From positions 186,001 through 250,000 of the forward strand of contig NZ_NXLQ01000002.1 in assembly GCF_003364195.1 (NCBI RefSeq): a DNA stretch of 64,000 nt. The letters are read 5' to 3'. Positions 35,149-45,135 of this stretch are shown in pieces (position 1 is the stretch's first letter; each line of letters starts with the position of its first letter). The notes under the pieces were generated by a model that was not told the origin of the DNA, did not search any database, and was given only the letters and a program-made list of their open reading frames with translations. The position numbers and the translations under genes were made by a program. Source of the DNA: Helicobacter didelphidarum (GTDB lineage: Bacteria > Campylobacterota > Campylobacteria > Campylobacterales > Helicobacteraceae).

Positions 35149-37509
35149 ATGCAACAAGTTTTTCTTGATAAGAAATATAATGATAGATTCTGTGTGCATG
35201 AGTATGGGATTCCAAATCTACTTCTTATGGAGAATGCAGGTGGTAATCTTGCACGATTTATTGCCAAAAAATGTAAAAAAAAATCTCATAAAAGTAAAGT
35301 AGTTTTTTTATGTGGCAGTGGTGATAATGGTGCTGATGGATTGGTTGGTGCAAGGATTCTCAACGCATTATTACCACATATTCATATTTTGGTTGTGCTA
35401 CTCAAAGAACCACAAAGCGAACTTTGCAAAATGCAACTGGATATTCTTAAGAAAATTATAAGGCAAAAAAATAAAAACTCTGCTACGCAGATAAACTCCC
35501 CTGCGAATAATATATTACAAAAACATACAAATGGATGTGGCATAGATATAATAGAATATTATGATTTTTTAGAGTGGATAAAAAATGATAGAACAATATC
35601 TTATCAAAGCAAAAATGAATTTATACAAAATTTACAAAAACTTTTTCAAGATTCTGCAACAAGCACAAAGAATAAAAGTCTTTTTGAACATTTTTTTCTT
35701 TTTTGTAAAAAGTTTTTAGATAAAAAGAATCCCATATTATCTTTATGTGAATTAGAATATCAACATAATTGCAACAAAGATTTATTGAGTGATTGTGAAA
35801 GAATATACACGCAGAAACTCTCTATAATGGCACATCGTTATTACCAAGCATGTCAGGATGATATACTTCTACCAGATATACATTATCAGTTTTTACACAA
35901 AATATTGCAATCTCTTAATACAACTGATATTGTTATTGATTGTATCTTTGGTTCAGGTTTTGATAACCAAAAAAGAAATCTCCAAGCATATAGCAATTAT
36001 CTCCATTTAAGAAATGACTTAAATGCTACACAAGCCATTAAAATCGCATGCGATATGCCAAGTGGTTTGCCAAACATCTTGGGGCATAACAACGACATTG
36101 ATGACATTTTAACAAACTATCATTATACTTTTTGCATGGGAGCATTGAGCCTCTCACTTTTAGATTCTCGTATAAAAGACACAATAGGAAAAATAAAAAT
36201 AAGTAATCTAGGAATATCACAAGAGAGATATTGTGATATTCCAACCTCACAATATCATAGAAATATATCATCAAACAAGCAGCAACATGACAAAGAAAAT
36301 ACTTTAAGAGAAGAAAGGAATATGAATAATCAAGAAACAAATAAAAAGGATTTTGTTAGCGAATCTCTCAACATTTTACAAAATTCTACCATTTTTTTAC
36401 TCAATCAAGATGATATTAATTTACCTCTCCGCATAACACAAAATGCTCATAAAGGAAGTTATGGAACTGCATATATCATAAGCGGGGAAATGGAAGGAGC
36501 AAGCCTTTTATCTGCAAAAGCTGCACAGGCATTTGGGGCAGGGAAAACATGTCTTTGCACAAATTTTTTACAAGATGATACAATAAAAATAATAAAAGAT
36601 TCTGAAATTATTTATACAAAGACATCATTTAAACAATATTATACACATAATCTCATGAAAAATTCTAAAGATTCAGACACTCAACAATCTGGGAGGAATG
36701 CTTTTGGTGTAGGTATGGGGCTTGGTTATGATGATTGTCAATATAACAATCTCTTTGGGTTACTTTATGAATTATGTGGAATTACGGGACTTGAGAATAA
36801 GAATATACAAGATCTTTTGCAAAAAGACTTAAAAATACAGCAAGATTCTATACAAAAGAGCTTTACAGAGAAAGAATCTTGCTACATTGATTATAAGAAA
36901 GCACAAAAAAACAAAAAAAGTATGATAGAGAATTTGATTGATATACAAAAAAAGCAATTTTGTGATACAAAAAAAGCAATTTTTTCAAACTATTCTTGTG
37001 AAATTCCAATTGTTTTTGATGCTGATATTCTTTATAGAAAGGAGATTATACCTCTTTTATCATTCTTTTCTGAAGTTGTAATAACACCGCACCCTAAAGA
37101 ATTTTTAGCACTTTTACAAAATATTGGTTTGCTTCATGAGTCTTGCAAACTTGACTTTATATTACGCAATATACCATTATTAGCATTGCAATTTTCAGGC
37201 TTATTCCCCCATGTTGTATGTTTAATTAAAGGTGCAAATACAATAATCGTTTTTCAGAATATGGTTTTTATACACACACTTGGAAGCTCAAATCTCGCAA
37301 AAGGTGGAAGTGGCGATGTTTTGAGCGGTATGATTGTCGCACTACTTGCACAAGGGTACAATAGCTTTGAGGCATGCAAACAAGCGAGTTTAGTGCATGC
37401 TTTAGCAGGTCAAAATGCACTTAAAAAATGGCAATCTTATGCTCTTTCACCGATGAAACTAATAAAATCTTTAGAGCAATTATGGGTAAATAAATTATTT
37501 AAGAAATAA
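35149..37509 (+). CDS. nnr: Bifunctional NAD(P)H-hydrate epimerase / ADP-dependent dehydratase
   Basis: It repairs hydrated NADH or NADPH. The N-terminal epimerase domain (YjeF_N) shows MENAGGNLA, GSGDNGADGLVGARIL (about 56-71), VIDCIFGSG (about 262-270) and DMPSG. The C-terminal ribokinase-like dehydratase shows KGSYGTAYIISG, TPHPKEF, LIKGANT and the ADP/phosphate motif GGSGDVLSGM (about 716-725). At 786 residues it is much longer than the usual 460-500. Insertions fall at about residues 105-250, 365-425 and 545-620, rich in Lys, Gln, Asn and Ser. They avoid the active-site motifs, so it should still work. GGAG precedes the ATG. Confidence 0.92.
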   Translation: MQQVFLDKKYNDRFCVHEYGIPNLLLMENAGGNLARFIAKKCKKKSHKSKVVFLCGSGDNGADGLVGARILNALLPHIHILVVLLKEPQSELCKMQLDILKKIIRQKNKNSATQINSPANNILQKHTNGCGIDIIEYYDFLEWIKNDRTISYQSKNEFIQNLQKLFQDSATSTKNKSLFEHFFLFCKKFLDKKNPILSLCELEYQHNCNKDLLSDCERIYTQKLSIMAHRYYQACQDDILLPDIHYQFLHKILQSLNTTDIVIDCIFGSGFDNQKRNLQAYSNYLHLRNDLNATQAIKIACDMPSGLPNILGHNNDIDDILTNYHYTFCMGALSLSLLDSRIKDTIGKIKISNLGISQERYCDIPTSQYHRNISSNKQQHDKENTLREERNMNNQETNKKDFVSESLNILQNSTIFLLNQDDINLPLRITQNAHKGSYGTAYIISGEMEGASLLSAKAAQAFGAGKTCLCTNFLQDDTIKIIKDSEIIYTKTSFKQYYTHNLMKNSKDSDTQQSGRNAFGVGMGLGYDDCQYNNLFGLLYELCGITGLENKNIQDLLQKDLKIQQDSIQKSFTEKESCYIDYKKAQKNKKSMIENLIDIQKKQFCDTKKAIFSNYSCEIPIVFDADILYRKEIIPLLSFFSEVVITPHPKEFLALLQNIGLLHESCKLDFILRNIPLLALQFSGLFPHVVCLIKGANTIIVFQNMVFIHTLGSSNLAKGGSGDVLSGMIVALLAQGYNSFEACKQASLVHALAGQNALKKWQSYALSPMKLIKSLEQLWVNKLFKK

Positions 37510-37707
37510 ACAAAAAACCTCCACCTATTTATGATGTAATAGTAAATGATTCTATGATTGTAATAGGGTCAAGATAATTTATAAAGGAATGTCTAGACAA
37601 ACATTTAAGAAACTAAAAATTACAATCTTATTAATTTTTATAATATCTTAGAAAAATGAAAAAGTAAAAAACAACTACATTTTTCAATGCAAATTTATCG
37701 GCAATAA

Positions 37708-39396
37708 TTATTGATTTGTCGTAAATGCAAAGTTTTCCAAACCTAAACCATTTTGTTTGTCATACACAATGCGCGTAATAGGATAAGCAATTTGAATATC
37801 ATCTTCTTGAAGATATTTCTCAACAATTTCTTTGGCAATTATACTTTTTAATTTTAAAGTCGCATACGCATAATTTTGAAACCATACTGATATTTCCATA
37901 CCATTTTCTTTAATGAAATTAAATGCACGAGGATTAACATTCAAAGCAGAATCTACAAGCGAGAATCTGTCTCTCATACTTCTCATTTGTCGCTTTGTTT
38001 CTTGTGTATAAGTATTTGCATGAATCATTGCGACTTCTAATGCTATTTTTTTTGCCTTTTCAATATTAGAATCAAAGGTAATGCAAACTTCAACGCTATC
38101 CCAAATATTTGTTAAATCCCCATAAGTATAATTTGCAATAAGATTAGTAAAAATATAGTTATTCGGAATAAAAATGAGTCTTCCTGCACGATGATTTTCT
38201 CTATATGAAGCTTGTGTAATATCATCATAGATAGTGATTCTAAGCATAGAAATATCTAAGACATCTCCAATAAAGACTTCGTTTTCTTTACGCACTCTGA
38301 TTCTATCCCCAACATGAATACTCCCCCCAAGCACAATAACAAGCCATCCTAGTGTACTCATAAACATATCTTTCATAGCAATTGCCAAACCCGCAGAAGC
38401 GAAACCTACCATAGCCACAGCATAAGTTGCATTATCAATGTAGGCAAAAAGTAAGATAAAGAAAATCACAGTAATATTAAATACATTAATAACTTTACTT
38501 GTTGTATAAGCTCGTTCATGATGATGAATATATCGTTTTACAAGCATTTTAAAGATAAAAGCAATGACAATACTAATAATAATGCCAACACCAATATAAC
38601 CGAGTTTGAGAATTTGATTCTTAATTTGTAGTTCTAAATTAGTCTCAATCTCATTTGTGTCTTTATCAAAAACATCAATAGTTGTTTCTAAGATATTTTT
38701 GGCACTTTGAAATTCAAAATTTTGTTCTCGTGTGGTATTTAGAATACTTTGATATTCCTGTTTTTGTTTATTTGTGAGATTTGTATTTGTAAGGATAGAT
38801 TCTAGAATCTCAATCTTTTTTTCAATTGTCGCAAGAAGTTTCTCAAGATTTTGTCTATAATTTTGCATGTTTGTCTTTAGAGAGGCAATATGTCTCATAT
38901 AGGAGAGTGCCGTAAATATACCAAATGGATTTGTAAGTGTTGGTGGTGTTTCAAGCGTTGGTTTTTCAAGTAACTCCCCAAATGGTTTATTGCGATATTG
39001 TTCAAGCATGATTTGTTGTTTGTGTAAAGTTTCTAACCTATGTGCTGTCTGTGTGTCATATGCGGAATCTAAGTCATTGTTTTCAAGTAATTTAATTTCT
39101 TCTGATATAGCATGATAATTATGGAAATTTTCATAACGTTTAAGCCAAATACTTTCTGTATTATTTAATGTCATATCAAGTTGTCGCAATTTTTCTTGAT
39201 AAGTAGAGAGATTGGAATGTTTGGTATTGGATTGAAATTTGTCTAATTGATTCGTTTCATTATTTATATTTGCATACAATATGATATGAAGAAAAAGCAG
39301 TAAAAGGGTATATGTTACAAATTTATTTTTTTGTAATTGTAAATATATAAAAGAGGGAACTTTATAACCAACAATGTATCTATTTAGAAAATTCAT
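37708..39396 (-). CDS. Mechanosensitive ion channel, MscS family
   Basis: An inner-membrane channel that opens under membrane tension. A hydrophobic N-terminal signal or helix is followed by a long periplasmic coiled-coil part (about 50-255). Three helices come next (about 262-285, 300-320, 325-350), the last pore-lining with SAGLAIAMKDMFMS. The MscS beta domain begins GGSIHVGDRIRV (about 355), and a mixed C-terminal domain follows. I start at ATG 39394-39396 (562 residues), which has GAGG six bases upstream. The codons to 39408 lack a ribosome site. It overlaps the 3' end of aroB by 17 bases, so the two are coupled. Confidence 0.9.
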   Translation of the reverse strand: MNFLNRYIVGYKVPSFIYLQLQKNKFVTYTLLLLFLHIILYANINNETNQLDKFQSNTKHSNLSTYQEKLRQLDMTLNNTESIWLKRYENFHNYHAISEEIKLLENNDLDSAYDTQTAHRLETLHKQQIMLEQYRNKPFGELLEKPTLETPPTLTNPFGIFTALSYMRHIASLKTNMQNYRQNLEKLLATIEKKIEILESILTNTNLTNKQKQEYQSILNTTREQNFEFQSAKNILETTIDVFDKDTNEIETNLELQIKNQILKLGYIGVGIIISIVIAFIFKMLVKRYIHHHERAYTTSKVINVFNITVIFFILLFAYIDNATYAVAMVGFASAGLAIAMKDMFMSTLGWLVIVLGGSIHVGDRIRVRKENEVFIGDVLDISMLRITIYDDITQASYRENHRAGRLIFIPNNYIFTNLIANYTYGDLTNIWDSVEVCITFDSNIEKAKKIALEVAMIHANTYTQETKRQMRSMRDRFSLVDSALNVNPRAFNFIKENGMEISVWFQNYAYATLKLKSIIAKEIVEKYLQEDDIQIAYPITRIVYDKQNGLGLENFAFTTNQ

Positions 39397-40414
39397 ATAA
39401 CACCTCAAATAAAGTTTCTTTAGGTATTGTGTTATGCACTTTAGCCTGTATTATAGATGTTGATTCTAATAAGACAAAATGTAGTTTTGAATCAAGACTT
39501 TTTTTATCAAGAAAAAAAGCTTGGTAAAAAGATTCAATATTTTCAATTTTATATTTTGTAGGTAATCCACATTGTTTGAGAAGATTTTCTATACAAAGAG
39601 CAATTTCTTCTGATAATATTCCAAGTTTTTGTGAGAGAGTATTTGCCATAATAATACCCATGCTTACAGCCTCACCATGTAAATACTTACTGAATCTACC
39701 CTCTAATTCAATAACATGTGCAAAAGTGTGTCCATAATTTAATAATGCCCGTTTTCCATTTTTTTCTTGCTCATCTTCTTGCACAATAAGTGCTTTAAGT
39801 TCAATACTTCGTTTGATATATGTTTCAATTTGATTGGCATGAAAATCTTGTAATAAAGAATAATCAAAACAAGCTAAGATTTTAATGATTTCAGCAAACC
39901 CAGCGTTAAATTCTCTTTTTGGTAGTGTCTCTAAAAATCTTAAATCAATATATACAGCTTTTGGTTGATGAAAGAGTCCAATTAAATTTTTTCCATAAGC
40001 GTTATTCACACCGCATTTTCCACCAACACTTGCATCAACCATCGCAAGTAAAGTAGTAGGGATACTAACAAAACCAATTCCTCTCTGGTAAATCCCGCTT
40101 GCAAAACCTACCATATCTGTAATCACGCCACCACCTAATGCAATCATCATGGAGTTACGATTAAGCTTTACTTCAAATGCTTTGTTAAGAATTTTTTCTA
40201 TGGTTTGCAATGTCTTTTGCTCTTCACCATCAGGTAAAATACATGTTTCTACTTTATTTGCCTCTATATATGTAAGGATATTATCCAAGAAAATATTTGC
40301 TACACTCTGTGTGGTTACAAGCAACACTTCTGTATCAAAGTTTATATGTTTTAATACATCAATGATAACTTCATAATTTTGTGATTGAGTTTTAACTCTG
40401 ATGATTGACTTCAT
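39380..40414 (-). CDS. aroB: 3-dehydroquinate synthase
   Basis: The second step of the shikimate pathway, converting DAHP to 3-dehydroquinate with NAD and a metal. The 344-residue protein has PDGEEQKTL (about 81), LGGGVITDMVGF (about 113-124), TTLLAMVDASVGGKCGVN (about 139-156), KNLIGLFHQP and the zinc ligands in NYGHTFAHVIE and HGEAVSMG. It is full-length with all key residues. It is the upstream partner of the mscS-like gene, a pairing also familiar from other Campylobacterota genomes. Confidence 0.96.
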   Translation of the reverse strand: MKSIIRVKTQSQNYEVIIDVLKHINFDTEVLLVTTQSVANIFLDNILTYIEANKVETCILPDGEEQKTLQTIEKILNKAFEVKLNRNSMMIALGGGVITDMVGFASGIYQRGIGFVSIPTTLLAMVDASVGGKCGVNNAYGKNLIGLFHQPKAVYIDLRFLETLPKREFNAGFAEIIKILACFDYSLLQDFHANQIETYIKRSIELKALIVQEDEQEKNGKRALLNYGHTFAHVIELEGRFSKYLHGEAVSMGIIMANTLSQKLGILSEEIALCIENLLKQCGLPTKYKIENIESFYQAFFLDKKSLDSKLHFVLLESTSIIQAKVHNTIPKETLFEVLYEFSK

Positions 40415-40779
40415 ACTTAGCCTTAATATATCAAACTTCTGTTTATTATATCTTAGTTTTACATTTTTGTTGTTATTTTTTCATAAAGATTATTTAGGAT
40501 ATATCAGCAAACTATATAAAAGTATATTTACAAACTTCCAGAATCTTAAACGCTAATCCTCAAGGTATCACAATGACTTTTCTTGTTGATTCTTTAAGAA
40601 TATTATTTTCAGTAGTTTTATTAAAATTTATAATTTTGTTTATCGTATAAAAAAGATACTCTTATTGAAAGAGCTTTGAGCTTGATTGCCTAGCTAATGG
40701 TAGCAAAGCCAAAACCCCAAAGAATAACAAGCATTACATTTTCTCTTCTGTTAAGGGCATTTTGTAATAAAAAGTTTAT
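40415..40779. other. Intergenic region between mqo and aroB
   Basis: 365 bases with no supported gene. It contains a leftward terminator candidate (40659-40673) and a more GC-rich patch at 40683-40717, containing GCCTAGCTAATGGTAGC, whose role I cannot name. Confidence 0.4.
40659..40673 (-). terminator. Possible terminator of mqo
   Basis: Short stem CTCTT/AAGAG followed leftward by TATCTTTTTT, about 107 bases after the mqo stop codon. The stem is only five pairs long. Confidence 0.35.
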
Positions 40780-42126
40780 TTATTGTAATTCTTCGGGTGA
40801 AAGATCTTGTAAAAATTTTTCTTTATCAAATGTGATATTCAAATATTCTGCAATTTCTTGTGCATCTACCATAGCATTTTGAAGACATGAAGTTGCACCT
40901 GGTGAAGGTGTCATATTAAAAGTTATGCCTTTACCTGTTCGTATACGTTTTTCCCCCATTACAAGTTTTTTTGCACTTCTGTCGAGAACTTGTGGTCGCA
41001 CTTCGCCATAACCACGTGCGAGACTCACATCATCAAGCTTGAGGGAAGGAATAATTTTTTGTGCATCTTTAAGAAACATTTTTTTACCAAAATAGGGTAG
41101 TCCAAATAATATATTTCGTAATACATAATGACGAATTTCAGAATCTCTAAAAAGATCATATGAGATTTGAAAAATTTCTTTATGCATATCAAGTTTTAAT
41201 AAGTCTGGGCTGAGTTTATCAAACCAATGCTTACCACGTTCTAGTTTCGGCATAGCAAGGGCAGTTGGCCCGAGTCTTGTTTTTCCTTCCATAACAATAT
41301 CTGGGTCACCATGTAATGCAGCAAATGGAAGTTTTGGATTTTGCACACAATATACTTTTCCTTTTAAGATGTTTGGAGCAAAATAAAAATTCCCGGCAAC
41401 AGGCAAACAACCTAAATCTAATCCATATCCAGCACTTTGTGCAAGTGGGAGTGCATAAGATCCTGCATCCACAAGCACAAACTTAGCATAAATCTCCTTA
41501 CCATCGGCAGACACAACACGATAACCAGTATTTTTTTGCTCAATAGCTTTTACTCGAAAATTCAAAAAAATCTCATTTTGAGGATTTTTTTCTTTTGCTT
41601 TTTGCACAAAATATTCGCTTAATCGTTCAAAATTGACAGCACACCAATCAGATTCATATCCTGATGCTACAACATTCTCGGGTCTATCATTACCATTTGC
41701 ACCTTCAATAACTTTAGGCTCCATAGCTTTGATTTGCTCTTTAGTATAAAACTGTAATCCGGGAAAAATTTCCTTAAATTCCTCATGACGTCGCACCATA
41801 TATTCACATTCAACATCACCTACACCAATTGCCATTTTCTGCATATTGAAAATAATGGTATTCTGCAACCCTTCTTTCAGTGCAAAATTTCGTACTTTTT
41901 GTGCAGATAACCGCACGCCTCTTGCTTTCTCTGCTGTATAATTTGTCTCAATTGAACCATCATGAATTGTTTGTGAGTTTGCTTTATGATTTGAGCTAAT
42001 CTGTGCAAGCTGGGATTCTTTCTCTACAATAGCTACTTTTTTTATATTACTATATTGGGTTAAGGTATAAAAAGTGCAACATCCACTTACACCACCACCA
42101 ATGATGACAACATCAAATTCATTCAT
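40780..42126 (-). CDS. mqo: Malate:quinone oxidoreductase
   Basis: A membrane-associated FAD enzyme that oxidises malate to oxaloacetate and passes electrons to the quinone pool, replacing NAD-malate dehydrogenase in the Helicobacter TCA cycle. The 448-residue protein has the FAD motif [15 protein letters not shown] (6-20), [10 protein letters not shown] (about 56), [20 protein letters not shown] (about 270-289) and the C-terminal [15 protein letters not shown] (about 410-424). It resembles H. pylori HP0086. AAGGAGAT precedes the ATG and overlaps the end of the ABC ATPase gene, so the two are in one operon. Confidence 0.9.
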   Translation of the reverse strand: MNEFDVVIIGGGVSGCCTFYTLTQYSNIKKVAIVEKESQLAQISSNHKANSQTIHDGSIETNYTAEKARGVRLSAQKVRNFALKEGLQNTIIFNMQKMAIGVGDVECEYMVRRHEEFKEIFPGLQFYTKEQIKAMEPKVIEGANGNDRPENVVASGYESDWCAVNFERLSEYFVQKAKEKNPQNEIFLNFRVKAIEQKNTGYRVVSADGKEIYAKFVLVDAGSYALPLAQSAGYGLDLGCLPVAGNFYFAPNILKGKVYCVQNPKLPFAALHGDPDIVMEGKTRLGPTALAMPKLERGKHWFDKLSPDLLKLDMHKEIFQISYDLFRDSEIRHYVLRNILFGLPYFGKKMFLKDAQKIIPSLKLDDVSLARGYGEVRPQVLDRSAKKLVMGEKRIRTGKGITFNMTPSPGATSCLQNAMVDAQEIAEYLNITFDKEKFLQDLSPEELQ

Positions 42127-42129
42127 TAT

Positions 42130-42918
42130 TTATCTCCTTACGCAACTACTTGCAAAATCTTCAAAAATATCAATTTCACAAATATGTCCATTTTTATTTA
42201 GAGTAAGTTGCGGGACTTTGTGGCTATATATTGCCCTATTAATATATAAAATTCTTGATGCATACTCTAAAGTAATGGGTATATCGTGACTAATCGTAAT
42301 TATAGTATGAAATTCGTTAATTTTTTTTAATAATTTATATATTTCAGTTTGGGTTTGTGTGTCTATATTTGAGGTTGGTTCATCTAAAATGAGTAACTTA
42401 GGATTACCCGCTATTGCCCTTGCTATAAGGACTCTTTGTCTTTGTCCTCCACTTAATTCATTAATTTTTTTATATGCAAGATGTTTAATTTCGAGCTTTT
42501 GTAGAATCTCTAAAGCTTTTTCTCGTTGTTTCTTTTTTACACGAAAACCAAAAAATCTTGTTTCTAAAAATCCCATTTCCACAACTTCAATTGCCATAAT
42601 AGGAAAATTAAGATTAATTTGTGTATTTTGTGGAACATAGCCAATATCTTTTTGATGCATAAACAAATCAGGGTTTGGATAGGCTATAATTCCACTTGAT
42701 ATTTTCAATAATCCCAATAAAAGTTTAATAAAAGTTGTTTTGCCTCCACCATTTGGTCCTATAATACCCAAAAACTCTTTATGAAAAATATCAAAATTAA
42801 TATCAGTAAAAATATTTTCTTTCTTATAATAAAATGAGATATTTTTACCACTTATAATTGCTTCTTGCATTTCTTGTTTTATGTGTTGAGAGTTAGGTTG
42901 CATATAATTATATTGCAT
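42130..42918 (-). CDS. ABC transporter ATP-binding protein, ZnuC/metal type, without permease nearby
   Basis: A 262-residue ATPase with Walker A GPNGGGKTTFIK (about 53-64), Q-loop YVPQNTQI, signature LSGGQRQRVLIARAI, Walker B LLILDEPTSNID and the switch His in TISHD. The closest family by eye is the zinc/manganese group (ZnuC, MntB). No permease or binding protein is adjacent, so its partners lie elsewhere. The C-terminal 20 residues (HICEIDIFEDFASSC) have two Cys and could sense metal. The ribosome site before the ATG is weak. It is the first gene of a probable operon with mqo. Confidence 0.85.
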   Translation of the reverse strand: MQYNYMQPNSQHIKQEMQEAIISGKNISFYYKKENIFTDINFDIFHKEFLGIIGPNGGGKTTFIKLLLGLLKISSGIIAYPNPDLFMHQKDIGYVPQNTQINLNFPIMAIEVVEMGFLETRFFGFRVKKKQREKALEILQKLEIKHLAYKKINELSGGQRQRVLIARAIAGNPKLLILDEPTSNIDTQTQTEIYKLLKKINEFHTIITISHDIPITLEYASRILYINRAIYSHKVPQLTLNKNGHICEIDIFEDFASSCVRR

Positions 42919-43141
42919 AATAAAAACTTTCTATATCTTTACTTCAATTAGAAATATTGTTGTATGAACTGAAATTATTAAATTATAGCATATTAGATTC
43001 TATTTAAGTATTGAAAATAAAAAATAAACCCATATAATAAATAGTACCTGCTTTATTCAACAAATTATTATAAGTGTGGTTTTGTAAAGAATATGTGAAG
43101 TCTGTTTAATAAATCATCGATGAAACAATGTTGATTTGTGA

Positions 43142-43147
43142 TATAAT
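43142..43147 (+). promoter_or_regulatory. -10 box for the fucosyltransferase gene
   Basis: TATAAT 35 bases before the ATG at 43182. Confidence 0.4.
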
Positions 43148-43181
43148 ATCAAGGTATATTACCTAATTATAAAGAGTAAGA

Positions 43182-44192
43182 ATGAGAATCCGATTTGTGC
43201 AAGATTTTATTGATTTCATAAGAAATAAAAAGAATAGATTAAGCTTCCAACATGAATATTATGGAAAATGTTACTATCCACCTTATAATAAAAAAATACG
43301 ATTTAATTTTACAAAGCCTAAAATTTATAATAAAGATGGAAGATTAATGGATATTTTCTTTTTGAGAAGTGCTGCAACCTCATATAGCCCATACAATAAT
43401 AGTAAATACTTCTTGTGGGATAGATACAACTTTGGATTAGATATACATTTTTACACAGATAATGACATCTTTCAAACTATGGGGGGGGGGATTAAAAAAT
43501 TCGCATTATTTGGTGAACCTCGTTCCATAAATAAAAAAATATATGCTGAAATACTCAAATCTCAAGGATTAGCAGCAGAATTTACTTCTATCCTTACTCA
43601 CGATGAAGAGATACTCAACAAATATCCAAACGCGATGTTAATTTGCGGTAGTAGTCCTTGGTGTTATCTTGAATCCGGGGACCCACGAACTTATAATGAG
43701 AAAAAATTTGAAATAAAAAATAAAGAAGTCTCAATGATTATATCTGGGAAAAATTTTACTCCACTTCATAAAATACGCAATACCATAGCAGATAATTTAA
43801 AAAATAATACTGCGGTAGATTTGTTTGGCGCGTATGTCAATAAAGGGATTCAATATAGTTCAGAAGCATTAGATACATATCGTTATCATATAGCAATCGA
43901 AAACCAACAAAGCGAATATTATTTTACCGAAAAAATTCTTAATTGCTTTATCTCCATGAGTGTTCCGATATACTTAGGTGCAACTAGAATTGGTAAATTT
44001 TTTAACACAGATGGTATTATCCAAATTAGTCCAAACGATATTAACAATCTCGATAACATTATAAAAACATGTAATGAAAAGGATTATCAAAGTAGATTGA
44101 GTGCGATTATCGATAATTATGAACGAAGCCTACATTATCTCAATATAGATGACATACTCTATGAAAAGCTTTTTTTAAATAGCAAAAAATAA
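43182..44192 (+). CDS. GT10 alpha-1,3/4-fucosyltransferase, phase-variable, in frame
   Basis: It transfers fucose from GDP-fucose to N-acetylglucosamine or glucose, probably on lipopolysaccharide. The GT10 signature is YRYHIAIENQQ then YFTEKILNCF...VPIYLGA (about 238-275), and FALFGEPRS (about 107-115) fits the acceptor-side domain. Codons 100-103 (Met-Gly-Gly-Gly) are written by a 10-G run, so any change of one or two Gs would stop translation. It is now ON, giving 336 residues. It lacks the C-terminal heptad repeats of H. pylori FucT. The donor sugar probably comes from the synthase at 25360. TAAAGAG lies before the ATG. Confidence 0.85.
   Translation: MRIRFVQDFIDFIRNKKNRLSFQHEYYGKCYYPPYNKKIRFNFTKPKIYNKDGRLMDIFFLRSAATSYSPYNNSKYFLWDRYNFGLDIHFYTDNDIFQTMGGGIKKFALFGEPRSINKKIYAEILKSQGLAAEFTSILTHDEEILNKYPNAMLICGSSPWCYLESGDPRTYNEKKFEIKNKEVSMIISGKNFTPLHKIRNTIADNLKNNTAVDLFGAYVNKGIQYSSEALDTYRYHIAIENQQSEYYFTEKILNCFISMSVPIYLGATRIGKFFNTDGIIQISPNDINNLDNIIKTCNEKDYQSRLSAIIDNYERSLHYLNIDDILYEKLFLNSKK
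43481..43490. repeat. Poly-G tract of 10, contingency locus of the fucosyltransferase gene
   Basis: Ten Gs starting with the G of an internal ATG codon. The reading frame is open across the tract at this length. Confidence 0.95.
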
Positions 44193-44624
44193 AGAGTTTA
44201 AAGATAAAAATCAAAAATTAAAATATGATTTTACAATGACTTGAAACAATGGATAAAAACTTTTTTAATTGTTTCCAAGATTAATAAGAAAAAATGAGAT
44301 AAGATTTGATGTCATAAAAGGATATTAAATTGTCATTAAATCAATAATAAATAACTAACAAAAAAGATTTTCATAAAAATTTATAAGCATGTAGTGATAT
44401 TTCTTAGGCAACTTGTCTATTTATCCCTTTTTGAGATTCTAAAATCTGACATTGCATATTTCTATGAACATCTAATTTGCATTTACATCCATTCCTAAAT
44501 TAAACAGGAAAGAATTATAAATATTTAATTTTCTATGAGATAGTTTTGAAATGCAAATATAATTGTGGATATGGATTTTACATAAGATTCTAGCTTTTTA
44601 AGGAAGTTTTAAACAAAAGTATAT
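44193..44624. other. Intergenic region before the SRP RNA
   Basis: 432 bases of AT-rich sequence after the fucosyltransferase gene. No gene, hairpin or RNA was recognised. Confidence 0.4.
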
Positions 44625-44630
44625 TATAAT
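44625..44630 (+). promoter_or_regulatory. -10 box of the SRP RNA gene
   Basis: TATAAT six bases before the predicted 5' end of the RNA at 44637, the spacing expected for a transcript that starts at its mature end. Confidence 0.7.
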
Positions 44631-44636
44631 TCATTG

Positions 44637-44743
44637 CCTTTCTGGTTAGCCCTATGCAATAGGACTTATAAGCAATGCTTCAGGATGGGAACATAGCAGA
44701 GCACTTGTATTTCTTGTGTGCCATTGGTTCCTGGCTGGAAAGG
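44637..44743 (+). ncRNA. ffs: Signal recognition particle RNA, small bacterial (4.5S) type
   Basis: About 107 bases. The Ffh-binding hairpin is CAGGATGGGAACATAGCAG: a GGAA tetraloop closed by ATG/CAT, with the asymmetric AGCAG and CAGG sides that define SRP RNA helix 8. The ends pair over 13 positions: CCTTTCTGGTTAG (44637-44649) with CTGGCTGGAAAGG (44731-44743), allowing G-U pairs. It has its own TATAAT six bases upstream. The RNA joins Ffh to target membrane proteins to FtsY and the translocon. Confidence 0.92.
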
Positions 44744-45135
44744 TTTAAACTTCATTATAAAACCTAATTTCCAACTTTTTAATTTTCTTTTATGTATTTT
44801 TTTGCGTAGTTACAGGTAAGATAATAAATCTATAACTGTTGTAATTATTTCTTAAGTTTTTCTATAAAAATATCTTTTTTAGTCCATTATTTTTAATAGT
44901 TTTTGTATATTTATAGTGTAATTTTTTAATTATTTTAGATATGGAAAGAGTAAGATTCCAAGCTAAATTTTAAAAATAATCACATATTCATTTGCGTTTA
45001 TATCACACTATATATTATTTTAAGCAATATGATAAAAGAGTTTTAAAATCTAATTACAATATCCTAAAAATTATCAAAGTAAATGTAAAATTTGTTAGAA
45101 TAGAGGCTTTTACATTTTTTAAATATGGGATTTTT
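44744..45135. other. Intergenic region between the SRP RNA and the NSS transporter
   Basis: 392 bases. An open frame runs from 44992 into the transporter gene but has no ribosome site and does not look like protein. It is AT-rich, and I see no other feature. Confidence 0.4.

Noticed and set aside
40683-40717. GC-richer patch containing GCCTAGCTAATGGTAGC, first thought to be a tRNA or repeat related to 13334-13430
   Set aside because: No cloverleaf can be drawn, there is no T-arm, and the similarity to the other region is limited to short pieces.
44992-45135. 48-residue N-terminal extension of the NSS transporter
   Set aside because: No ribosome site, and NSS proteins start right at the QTNFGKIGF-type segment.
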